DNA of 20,134 nt, from positions 1 to 20,134 of the forward strand of contig CAJUJU010000066.1 in the NCBI GenBank assembly GCA_910586835.1, read 5' to 3'. Positions 1-6,853 of the stretch are shown piece after piece. Source of the stretch: an uncultured Acetatifactor sp. (GTDB lineage Bacteria; Bacillota; Clostridia; Lachnospirales; Lachnospiraceae). Each line of letters opens with the position of its first letter. Positions within the stretch are counted from its first letter, which is position 1. The translations under genes were made by a program, and so were the position numbers. The notes under the pieces are model-generated. The model saw only the letters and a list, made by a program, of their open reading frames with translations. It ran no database searches and was not told the origin of the DNA.

Positions 1-85
1 GAAAAGCAAAGCTTTTCGAGTCTGCTTATTGTGCAGAGTCAGAAGCGAAGGATGTCCGAAGCGGGTGCTTGCGCCCGCGGCGACC
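1..85. repeat. Structured intergenic repeat, copy 1
   Basis: This 85-bp unit recurs at 117-201 with a single difference (c at 56, t at 172). It can form three hairpins: GAAAAGC/GCTTTTC with a 3-nt loop (1-17), TCTGC/GCAGA with a 7-nt loop (21-37), and a strong GCGGGTG/CGCCCGC stem with a CTTG tetraloop (61-78). The first copy begins at the window edge, so more copies may lie upstream. Short open frames cross it on both strands but have no ribosome binding site or recognisable protein features. I take it as a dispersed non-coding repeat; its function is unknown. Confidence 0.75.
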
Positions 86-116
86 AGCCTGAGCTAATGA
101 CGAGCAACGCGAACGA

Positions 117-201
117 GAAAAGCAAAGCTTTTCGAGTCTGCTTATTGTGCAGAGTCAGAAGCGAAGGATGTTCGAAGCGGGTGCTTGCGCCCGCGGCGAC
201 C
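117..201. repeat. Structured intergenic repeat, copy 2
   Basis: This is the second copy of the 85-bp unit at 1-85, with a period of 116 bp and a 31-bp non-repeated spacer (86-116). It ends 22 bp before the ribosome binding site of the HAD phosphatase gene, so it lies in the leader or promoter region of that gene. If transcribed, its GC-rich terminal hairpin (177-194) would sit just upstream of the gene. Function is not known. Confidence 0.75.
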
Positions 202-238
202 GAACACGGCAAACAGACAAAAAGGAGGGGATGTTGGA

Positions 239-1030
239 ATGCTGATATTTTTTGATATAGACGGAACCCTGATCGGAGAACAGTCCCATGTGATGCTGGA
301 GAGCACAAAGGAGGCTGTTCAGCGGGCCAGGTCCCTGGGACATATCTGTATGATTAACACAGGCAGGAGCGGAAAACTGGTGGGGGCCGACGTGACCGGG
401 CTGACGGAATTTGACGGTCTGGCCATGGGCTGCGGCACCATGATTGTCTACCGCGGAGAGACGCTGTTTCACAGGACCTTTTCGGAGGAGGAGTCCCACA
501 GGATTGTGGCAGGACTGCGCAGGCACGGGATCGACGCGTGTCTGGAGGGCAGTGAGGAAAACTACTGGGACAGTGACGAAAGAATTTTCACGGCTTCCTT
601 CCGGGAGTTTAAGCATCGGTTTGACGGAATGGGTTACGGAACCTTTGAGGAGGCGCCGGGACATTTTGACAAATTCTATGCCTATGCAGATAAGGTGGAG
701 AAAATGGATACCTTCCGGCAGGAATTTGCAGATATGCTGGATTTTGTAGACCGTCTGGGCGGATATTATGAGATCATGCCCGCAGGGTATTCCAAGGCCA
801 GTGCCATACGCTATATGGCAAGGCATCTTGGAATTCCCATGAGCGAAACGGTGGCTGTGGGAGACAGCAACAACGATATTCCCATGCTGACCTGTGCAGG
901 CGTCAGCATCGCCATGGGGAATGCCGCGAAGGATGTGAAGGCGGTGGCGGATTATGTCACTACGGATGTGGATGAGGATGGGATCAGGAATGCACTGCGG
1001 TGGCTGGAGGAGAGAGAAGGCAGGCGCTGA
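239..1030 (+). CDS. Cof-type HAD-superfamily (IIB) phosphatase
   Basis: A predicted cytosolic phosphatase of 263 residues acting on small phosphorylated metabolites such as sugar phosphates or flavin nucleotides; the actual substrate cannot be read from sequence. All HAD motifs are present: motif I DIDGT at 6-10 (nucleophile D6, acid/base D8), motif II threonine T41 in NTGRS, motif III lysine K186 in YSKASA, and motif IV GDSNND at 208-213. The roughly 100-residue insert between motifs II and III is the C2B cap of the Cof/YbiV group. I chose the ATG at 239 because AGGAGGGG (223-230) lies 8 bp upstream and the protein then begins MLIFFDIDGT, as is usual for the family. An in-frame ATG at 185 would add 18 residues encoded by the repeat and has no such site. 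The gene stands alone, not obviously co-transcribed with the ABC genes, which have their own promoter. Confidence 0.9.
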   Translation: MLIFFDIDGTLIGEQSHVMLESTKEAVQRARSLGHICMINTGRSGKLVGADVTGLTEFDGLAMGCGTMIVYRGETLFHRTFSEEESHRIVAGLRRHGIDACLEGSEENYWDSDERIFTASFREFKHRFDGMGYGTFEEAPGHFDKFYAYADKVEKMDTFRQEFADMLDFVDRLGGYYEIMPAGYSKASAIRYMARHLGIPMSETVAVGDSNNDIPMLTCAGVSIAMGNAAKDVKAVADYVTTDVDEDGIRNALRWLEEREGRR

Positions 1031-1080
1031 CTGAAATCTCCAGGAGGTTTTTAACGGCAATTCATTTCTGCATTACTGTA

Positions 1081-1109
1081 TTGAACTAAAGTGGCGAATG
1101 TGATAGAAT
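1081..1109 (+). promoter_or_regulatory. Sigma-A type promoter for the ABC pair
   Basis: TTGAAC (1081-1086) and TAGAAT (1104-1109) are separated by exactly 17 bp, with a TG one base before the -10 (extended -10). It lies 42 bp ahead of the ATG of the first ABC gene, within AT-rich intergenic sequence. Both hexamers match the consensus at five and five positions out of six. Confidence 0.75.
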
Positions 1110-1150
1110 AAGTACAATTATTAAATATAGCATAAGAGAGAAGAGACAAT

Positions 1151-3469
1151 ATGACTGCATCAAATGATGGGAATTTGCTTTGTCTGAAGGATGTTTCAAA
1201 ATATTATACCTCTGGTCAGTCGGTGGTAATGGGCTTAAACGGTATCAGCCTCTCCTTCCGGAAGGGGGAGTTTGTGGCTGTAACGGGGGAAAGCGGCAGC
1301 GGAAAGTCCACGTTGGCAAAGGTCATGGCGGGAATCCTTTCCTACGAGGACGGGGAGATGACCGTAAACGGAAGGCCCACTTCTCATTACGGTCACGCCG
1401 ACTGGGAGCGTTACCGCTGCGATGCCGTCAGCTTTATTTCGCAGAGCTATGATATCCTGCCCGGCTGTACCGTGCTGAAAAATGTGGTCAGCGCCCTGGT
1501 GCTCACCGGAATGGAGAGAAAGCAGGCGGCGGAAAAGGCGGAGGAAATTCTTCGGCAGGTGGAGCTCTATGACGAGAAGAACAGAAGGGCGGCGAAGCTG
1601 TCCAGCGGTCAGAAACAGCGTTTATCAATTGCGAGGGCCCTGGCCAAGCCTGCGCCTGTCCTGATTGCGGACGAGCCCACTGGAAACCTGGACAGCGAGA
1701 ACAGTGCAAAGGTGATCCGGCTTTTGGCCGCCGCTGCCGAAGAGCGTCTGGTGATTATGATTACCCATGATTTCGGGGAGGCGGAGGAGTATGCCACCCG
1801 GCAGATCACCATCCGGGATGGCGTGATTGCTTCCGATGCACCTCTGCGGCCTGCAAGAGAGTGTGCACAGGAACCGGAGAGGGAAAAAACTGCCCGGAAT
1901 GCCCGGTGTCTGAGCTTTTACACGGCGGTCCTTCAGATCGGTTCACGGCCGGTGTGGGCTGCTGTTACGTTGCTCTTTTTTGTGATGACGGCATTTGCCA
2001 TGTTTGCCTTTGCGGGAACCTTTGTGGTGAATCTGGATGATGCGTTTACCAGATACTATGACAATTCTGCCTTTGCAAACGGCAGTGATACCCGTATTCT
2101 GGTTGTGAAGGAGGATCCGGAGCAGGGGACCGCGGCGCTGGAACAGGAAGACTGGGGGCACCTGCTTGCTCTGGAGTATGTGGAGCTTGTGGAACCCTAT
2201 GGCTATCTGACTGATATCAATTACTACTACAGGCAGGATATTGATTATCGGCTTCATTATTACCGTCCCTCGAGTGATCATGGCGCGTTGGAGGATGTCC
2301 TGGAAGAAGCCGTAACTTTTTCCGGCAACAGCTTTTTTGTGCAGACGGTTCCCTGTCTTCCCGAGGGCAGTTCTTTCCTGACGGCAGGACGGCTGCCTGA
2401 GACAATTTACGAGGTGGCGGCTTTTGGAGGGGAGGAACTGATCGGGACGGAAATTCCGGTCTATTTGAGGGATTCCAAAAACTGGGGGGAGGATCAGTAT
2501 ATCAAGATGAAGGTCACGGTGACGGGAGTGACCGACCGGGGAAGCGGACTCTATTTTTCCCAGGAAATGGGCAGATCCATAACCTGCTATTTCCGGGAGG
2601 AGGGCTATATTTTCATGCCTTACGAGGAAGGAAGATTTGAGCTTACGGATATAGATTGGAGTTCCGGTACAGGCATGGAGGGAAGAGTTGTGCTGTCCGC
2701 GCTTGCCGCAAAATCTCTCTGGGAGGAGGTATACAGGCTTATTCGGAGTATGTCCGGGTTTGTTGATACCTGGCAGATGTTCCACGACAGGGAATTTTAC
2801 TTTGACATTCCGGGGAGCTTTAAGCAGGTGATATTGAAGGTTTACGGACAGGCGCCCGATGTGACCTACAGGCATTGTTACCTGGTAGAGCGGGAGGAAT
2901 TTGAACTGCTGACGGATGTGGGCGGCAGTGATATGGCGGCGCTTACCATTTCTGATTACGCGTACACTGACAGGGTGCTGGAGGCGGTTCGCGGGTTGGG
3001 TTATTCTGCCATTTCGCCCTATCAGGCGGGCACTACGAAACAGAATGAAGGTTTGGCCGCGGAACGGCTGCAGACCCTGAAGATTTGTATTCTTGCTTTT
3101 CTGGCCACCTTTTTTCTGCAGGTTCTGGTGCTCCGGGCCATGTTCGGCATGGAAACAGGGGAATTTCGCCTGCTGGCAAACCTGGGGCTTGGGTGCCGCA
3201 CGGCCAGATGGTCCGTGGTGTGGCAGATGTTGGGCTTTACGATGGCCGGCCAGGTGCTGGCGGCCGTGGTCATATGCTGTCTCGGCGCGGTCGGTGTGGA
3301 ACAGATTGCGCATATCCTGAAATATTTATCCGTACCCTATATTTTCCTCTTTGCCCTGATCCATCTGGCCACAGGCCTGTTGACATCCCTGTGGGTTCAG
3401 AACACCGTCAGCAGGCAGGTTTACCCTTACAGCCTGGAAGAGACGGATTTGAAGATGGAGGGGGAATGA
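1151..3469 (+). CDS. ABC transporter, ATPase-permease fusion (MacB-like)
   Basis: A 772-residue fusion of an N-terminal ABC ATPase with a MacB/FtsX-type permease. ATPase landmarks: Walker A GESGSGKST at 46-54, Q-loop Q98, signature LSSGQ at 150-154 (one change from LSGGQ), Walker B VLIADE at 170-175 and switch histidine H206. After a charged linker comes TM1 (about 268-292), a large extracytoplasmic domain of about 350 residues, and three C-terminal helices (about 643-665, 693-715, 729-749). This 1+3 helix layout is that of MacB-type exporters and mechanotransmitters, which couple ATP hydrolysis to work on the outer side of the membrane instead of moving a substrate through a channel. The ATPase is at the N-terminus, as in MacB. 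The next gene starts one base after the stop and has the same architecture, so a heterodimer is likely. Substrate unknown; peptide, antibiotic or lipoprotein handling are all possible. Confidence 0.88.
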   Translation: MTASNDGNLLCLKDVSKYYTSGQSVVMGLNGISLSFRKGEFVAVTGESGSGKSTLAKVMAGILSYEDGEMTVNGRPTSHYGHADWERYRCDAVSFISQSYDILPGCTVLKNVVSALVLTGMERKQAAEKAEEILRQVELYDEKNRRAAKLSSGQKQRLSIARALAKPAPVLIADEPTGNLDSENSAKVIRLLAAAAEERLVIMITHDFGEAEEYATRQITIRDGVIASDAPLRPARECAQEPEREKTARNARCLSFYTAVLQIGSRPVWAAVTLLFFVMTAFAMFAFAGTFVVNLDDAFTRYYDNSAFANGSDTRILVVKEDPEQGTAALEQEDWGHLLALEYVELVEPYGYLTDINYYYRQDIDYRLHYYRPSSDHGALEDVLEEAVTFSGNSFFVQTVPCLPEGSSFLTAGRLPETIYEVAAFGGEELIGTEIPVYLRDSKNWGEDQYIKMKVTVTGVTDRGSGLYFSQEMGRSITCYFREEGYIFMPYEEGRFELTDIDWSSGTGMEGRVVLSALAAKSLWEEVYRLIRSMSGFVDTWQMFHDREFYFDIPGSFKQVILKVYGQAPDVTYRHCYLVEREEFELLTDVGGSDMAALTISDYAYTDRVLEAVRGLGYSAISPYQAGTTKQNEGLAAERLQTLKICILAFLATFFLQVLVLRAMFGMETGEFRLLANLGLGCRTARWSVVWQMLGFTMAGQVLAAVVICCLGAVGVEQIAHILKYLSVPYIFLFALIHLATGLLTSLWVQNTVSRQVYPYSLEETDLKMEGE

Positions 3470-3470
3470 T

Positions 3471-5945
3471 ATGATAGAGATTCGCGGATTAAATAAGACC
3501 TATGACCCAAACAGCGCCGGCGCCAATCATGTGCTGCAGGACATTTCGATTACGCTGCCGGACACGGGCTTCGTGTGTATTGTCGGGGTGTCCGGCTGCG
3601 GAAAAACAAGCCTGCTGAACGCGGTGGGCGGCCTGGACAGCTTTGACAGCGGAACCATTGTCACCGACAGGGTCAGTGTTTCCAGATCCGGCACACGCAG
3701 ATACGAACAGGAGCGAAACGGCAGCTTCAGCTATATTTTCCAGAACTATTATCTGCTGCCGGAGCACAGCGTCGCCTATAATGTGTATCTGGGGCTGCAT
3801 TCTCTGGAACTGAGCCACAGGGAAAAGCTGGACCGGGTGCGGGAGGCGCTGGAGGCGGTCAATATGGCCCGTTATTCCAGGCGGATTGCAGGAGAGCTGT
3901 CCGGGGGACAGCAGCAGCGGGTGGCTATAGCCAGGGCACTGGCAAGAAGGCCGCGGGTTATTTTTGCGGACGAACCCACCGGAAATCTGGACGAGGAAAA
4001 TACGGTCAATATCTGTACCCTGTTAAGAAAAATATCCAGAACCAGCCTTGTGGTTATGGTGACCCACGAGCAGAATATTGCCCGTTTCTTTGCGGACAGA
4101 ATCATTACGCTGGGCGACGGAAAGGTTCTGGAGGACAGCGAGTCCTGGGTGAGAACGGATCTGTCAGCCAGCATTGGCAGTACCCTGTATGCGGGAGATT
4201 ACAGAGAGCAGGAGCTGTCCTCAGAGGAGCTTCGGATCCGGGTGCTGACGGAGGAAGGCTGTGCCCCTGCGGAGCTGACGATAGCCGTACTGAAGGACAA
4301 GATCATTGTCAAGACGAATGACAGCCGTACCATAAGCAGCACAAGGATGAGAGACATTCCTGTTCTGAAGGAAGGAAAGCGGCCCGTGATGAAGCTGGAG
4401 GCCGTGGACCGGAAAATAGAAAGTGACAGATCATTTGCGGACATGAAACCGGATGTGCCGCTGAGAGCCGGAGCGGGTTTATCATGGTCCATGATGTTTC
4501 AGGAGGCCAGAAGGCTTTTGCGCGGCAGGGAGGCTCATCGCCTGAGCGTATGGTTCTTTCTGGCGGTAATGTCCGTGCTGGTTCTTTGGCTGGTGGGGGA
4601 TTATCTGACGGTGTCCGCTGTGGATCCCAAGGATTTTGTGATTACGGATTCCCATATTCTAGAGTTGTCGTTGGAGCGGGGGGCGGATTTGGATCCGGAG
4701 CTGTACGACAATGTGCTGACACAGGTGAGGCCGCTTTTGGAGAGTCTGCGGGCTTCCGATGTGGAGTTTACCCAGCTTCCCTATGTATCGGGGCGGGCAA
4801 CCATTTTCCTGGATACCATTTTTCCGCAGCTGCGGGAGGTATCTGTCAGTCCCATGGGATTCAGCTATGTGCCTGTGGAGAACCTTGCGGAGGATATGCT
4901 GATCTGCGGCAGACTGCCGGAAAACAGCCAGGAGGTCGTAGTGGACCGGTGGGTTTTGGATAATATATTGAAGACAGACAGTATGCTTCCCAATGTTCTC
5001 TACGAACCGGAACAGTTTCTGGGGCTTAGGCTGCAATACCAGAGAAAAAATCTTGCCCCTGAGATTGTGGGAATCTGTGACTGCAAAGAACCGACGATCT
5101 ATTTTTCCAAGGCGGCCTTTGCCTCTCTGGGAAACATCGGAACGGAGGTGGTCACGCTGGCTGAGTTTCAGTCCGAGCATCCCGGCTGGTATGAGGATAC
5201 TGTACTTTCCGGGGACGAATGTCTTGTGCTTGTCAATAATGCGGGGGATTCCTATTCCTCCAGGGTAGGAGCGTCTTTCAAGACAAAATCCGGAGTTTCG
5301 TTTACCATCGCGGAGGCTCTGTGGGCAGAGACTTATGCGCTGATTGTGGTATCGGAGGAGGGGCTGGATCGGATTATGGAGTCCATGACCACCGGCGGCA
5401 CAAGTCTGTGTTTTTACGCGCAGGATAAGCAGGCTTTGAAAAACCTGATAAAGGATACGGTGTCGGAACAGTTTGACGGACTGGTGCAGTATCAGCTGAG
5501 GGATATAAACGGCAGTTCCTGGGAGGCGTATCGGAAGGCTTCCACACTGCGGGCGGACGCAAGACTGGTGGTCACGGGTGTGGTTATCATCCTTTCCATG
5601 GTCATGCTGTATCTGCTTCAGCGTTCCTTCGTGCAGCAGCGCATCGGCATGATGTCGGTCTACAGGCTGTTGGGTCTGCCGGGCCGCAAACTGGCGGGGA
5701 TCTTTGCGCTGGAGAGCTTTCTTCTGTCCCTGGTCAGCGTACTTCCCGCCGTGGCGCTTACCTGGCTGACAGTGTGGGTCCTGAATCTGCTGACGGATCT
5801 GAATTTTCACATGATCCTCCCATGGCAGGCAGGAGTGGCCGTGTACCTGACCGTGGCAGGGTATTTTCTGCTGGTATCTCTGCTGCCGGTGTTCCGGCTG
5901 CTGCGGCTGCCGCCTGCCAGGCTTGCGGCAAAGTATGATATCTGA
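3471..5945 (+). CDS. ABC transporter, ATPase-permease fusion (MacB-like), second subunit
   Basis: An 824-residue protein with the same layout as its upstream neighbour. The ATPase shows Walker A GVSGCGKTS at 39-47, Q91, canonical LSGGQ at 143-147, Walker B VIFADE at 163-168 and H199. A longer linker (about 225-350) leads to TM1 (about 358-380), an outer domain of about 320 residues, and TM helices near 699-720, 742-770 and 781-808. The ATG follows the previous stop by one base and is preceded by GGAGGGGG (3456-3463), implying translational coupling and a one-to-one complex. The two outer domains are not obviously similar to each other by eye, so the pair is more likely a diverged heterodimer than a recent tandem copy. 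No lantibiotic, two-component or substrate gene is visible next to it, so the cargo remains open. Confidence 0.88.
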   Translation: MIEIRGLNKTYDPNSAGANHVLQDISITLPDTGFVCIVGVSGCGKTSLLNAVGGLDSFDSGTIVTDRVSVSRSGTRRYEQERNGSFSYIFQNYYLLPEHSVAYNVYLGLHSLELSHREKLDRVREALEAVNMARYSRRIAGELSGGQQQRVAIARALARRPRVIFADEPTGNLDEENTVNICTLLRKISRTSLVVMVTHEQNIARFFADRIITLGDGKVLEDSESWVRTDLSASIGSTLYAGDYREQELSSEELRIRVLTEEGCAPAELTIAVLKDKIIVKTNDSRTISSTRMRDIPVLKEGKRPVMKLEAVDRKIESDRSFADMKPDVPLRAGAGLSWSMMFQEARRLLRGREAHRLSVWFFLAVMSVLVLWLVGDYLTVSAVDPKDFVITDSHILELSLERGADLDPELYDNVLTQVRPLLESLRASDVEFTQLPYVSGRATIFLDTIFPQLREVSVSPMGFSYVPVENLAEDMLICGRLPENSQEVVVDRWVLDNILKTDSMLPNVLYEPEQFLGLRLQYQRKNLAPEIVGICDCKEPTIYFSKAAFASLGNIGTEVVTLAEFQSEHPGWYEDTVLSGDECLVLVNNAGDSYSSRVGASFKTKSGVSFTIAEALWAETYALIVVSEEGLDRIMESMTTGGTSLCFYAQDKQALKNLIKDTVSEQFDGLVQYQLRDINGSSWEAYRKASTLRADARLVVTGVVIILSMVMLYLLQRSFVQQRIGMMSVYRLLGLPGRKLAGIFALESFLLSLVSVLPAVALTWLTVWVLNLLTDLNFHMILPWQAGVAVYLTVAGYFLLVSLLPVFRLLRLPPARLAAKYDI

Positions 5946-5950
5946 GGAAG

Positions 5951-6036
5951 CGCCGGGGCCATTCCCTGCTTCTCTCACGTCCCCGGCGGATGTATACGGA
6001 TTTGCTGCGGAACAGATGGTTCCGCGTGCAAATCCG
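5951..6036 (+). terminator. Pair of strong hairpins after the ABC operon
   Basis: Six bases after the stop, CGCCGGGG (5951-5958) pairs perfectly with CCCCGGCG (5981-5988) across a 22-nt loop. A second structure follows: a 9-bp stem CGGATTTGC/GCAAATCCG (5997-6005 with 6028-6036) enclosing, after a small internal loop, a 7-bp stem GCGGAAC/GTTCCGC (6007-6013 with 6019-6025). No T-run follows either stem, so these are not textbook intrinsic terminators. They may be mRNA 3'-end stabilisers, or a small palindromic repeat between the ABC operon and the tRNA gene. Confidence 0.45.
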
Positions 6037-6076
6037 GTGTGCCGGAAACGATTTTGCAATTAATTAAAAAAAACTA

Positions 6077-6105
6077 TGGAAAAATAATTTAACCTGTGTT
6101 ATAAT
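6077..6105 (+). promoter_or_regulatory. Promoter of the tRNA-Gly gene
   Basis: A perfect TATAAT (6100-6105) with an upstream TGT (extended -10) lies 11 bp before the mature tRNA 5' end at 6117. The -35 is poor: TGGAAA at 6077-6082 with 17-bp spacing. The AT-rich tract 6058-6090 may act as an UP-like element. Confidence 0.6.
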
Positions 6106-6116
6106 AAGCATTGTTC

Positions 6117-6187
6117 GCAGATATAGTTCATCGGTAGAACGCCAGCTTCCCAAGCTGGAGAGGCGGGTTCGATTCCCGTTATCTGCT
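6117..6187 (+). tRNA. tRNA-Gly (anticodon CCC)
   Basis: The cloverleaf closes completely. The acceptor stem is GCAGATA (6117-6123) with TATCTGC (6180-6186), and the D-arm is GTTC/GAAC around ATCGGTA. The anticodon stem CCAGC/GCTGG encloses the loop TTCCCAA, giving anticodon CCC at 6149-6151. The T-arm is GCGGG/CCCGT around TTCGATT, with one G-U pair. The discriminator is T6187 and no CCA is encoded, so CCA would be added after transcription. It decodes GGG glycine codons. It stands alone between the ABC operon and the secretion locus. Confidence 0.95.
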
Positions 6188-6317
6188 TTTGATTTATTCT
6201 TTTCTATCTTACTATAGTCTGAGATGTATTTGGGCGATCAGCCAGATTTCCGGATTTTTATGAAACAGGTTTTTATTTGTGTTTGCAGTTGTTTGCTTTT
6301 CTTGTCTCAGAAGGGCA

Positions 6318-6662
6318 TTACAAATGTTGTCTCATTTCGTGGAGAGTCAGGATCCTTTCTTCTATTCTGATTCTGTCATCAGGAGGAAGTGTCTGATACA
6401 ATTCCCAGAAAAAAATTTCCCGTTCAGGCAGATCATTGCTTTTTTTAGGCATGCGATAATCACTGGTTATTCCAAGAAGATAATCAGCGCTCGTCTGGAG
6501 AGAATTACTCAGTCTGACAATAATTTCTCCCTTTGGATCATAAAGATTATTTTCGTACCGCGACAGGGTGGCGGCGGTGATGCCAAGCTGCCTGGCCAAT
6601 TCTTTCTGGCTGATCCCCTGCCTCTCGCGTAAAAAAATGATTCGTTCTCCGATTGTGTTCAC
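6318..6662 (-). CDS. XRE-family helix-turn-helix regulator
   Basis: A 114-residue DNA-binding protein. Residues about 4-64 form an HTH_3/Cro-CI domain: the segment SQKELARQLGITAATLSRYE is the classic helix 2 - turn - recognition helix, followed by the usual hydrophobic closure ending in SADYLLG. The C-terminal 45 residues are short, charged and probably a dimerisation helix; no ligand or peptidase domain is present. It starts at a GTG (6662-6660) preceded by a weak GGGG-type site. It is transcribed away from the secretion operon, and a perfect 14-bp palindrome lies in the shared 191-bp intergenic region, so it is a good candidate for an autoregulated repressor or activator of that operon. That link is inferred from position only. 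Confidence 0.88.
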   Translation of the reverse strand: MNTIGERIIFLRERQGISQKELARQLGITAATLSRYENNLYDPKGEIIVRLSNSLQTSADYLLGITSDYRMPKKSNDLPEREIFFWELYQTLPPDDRIRIEERILTLHEMRQHL

Positions 6663-6703
6663 AGATTACCCCAACAGTCTCCCCTGATAAAAAGCCGCAT
6701 TCC

Positions 6704-6742
6704 TTTAGAATTCTAAAACTATTTTCTGCACATCTATATAAT
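6704..6742. promoter_or_regulatory. Divergent promoter region with 14-bp palindromic operator candidate
   Basis: TTTAGAATTCTAAA (6704-6717) is a perfect 14-bp palindrome, the kind of site a dimeric XRE regulator binds. Twenty bases further on, TATAAT (6737-6742) fits a forward -10 for the secretion operon; the matching -35 (around 6714-6719, TAAAAC) is poor and would overlap the palindrome. The very AT-rich stretch 6736-6775 also offers -10-like sequences on the minus strand. A bound repressor here could block both directions. The palindrome is seen directly; the regulatory roles are inference. Confidence 0.4.
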
Positions 6743-6853
6743 ATATTCAAGTTGCTATTTTTATATCACGAAGACGCAAAAACAACAAAAAGGTAACTAC
6801 AAATTACGAAACTGTAAGAGAAGGGGAAGGGAGAACTGTCCCGGGAGATACAA

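Noticed and set aside
185..238. Upstream in-frame ATG extending the HAD phosphatase by 18 residues
   Set aside because: It lies within the repeat, has no ribosome binding site, and the family begins at the ATG at 239, which has AGGAGGGG 8 bp upstream.
31..255. Small plus-strand frame of 74 codons across the repeats
   Set aside because: It is made almost entirely of the repeated unit, has no start signal, and overlaps the true start of the phosphatase gene.
1031..1060. Intrinsic terminator after the HAD gene
   Set aside because: CTCC and GGAG near the TTTTT run have no room for a loop, so the apparent stem cannot form.
1943..3313. Long open frame of 456 codons on the minus strand
   Set aside because: It lies entirely opposite the first ABC gene, whose domains are unmistakable. 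Its protein is low in recognisable motifs and rich in H, R and Q, as expected from the antisense of GC-rich coding DNA.
4659..6059. Long minus-strand frame (466 codons)
   Set aside because: It is antisense to the second ABC gene and runs through the hairpins; it has no ribosome binding site or recognisable domain.
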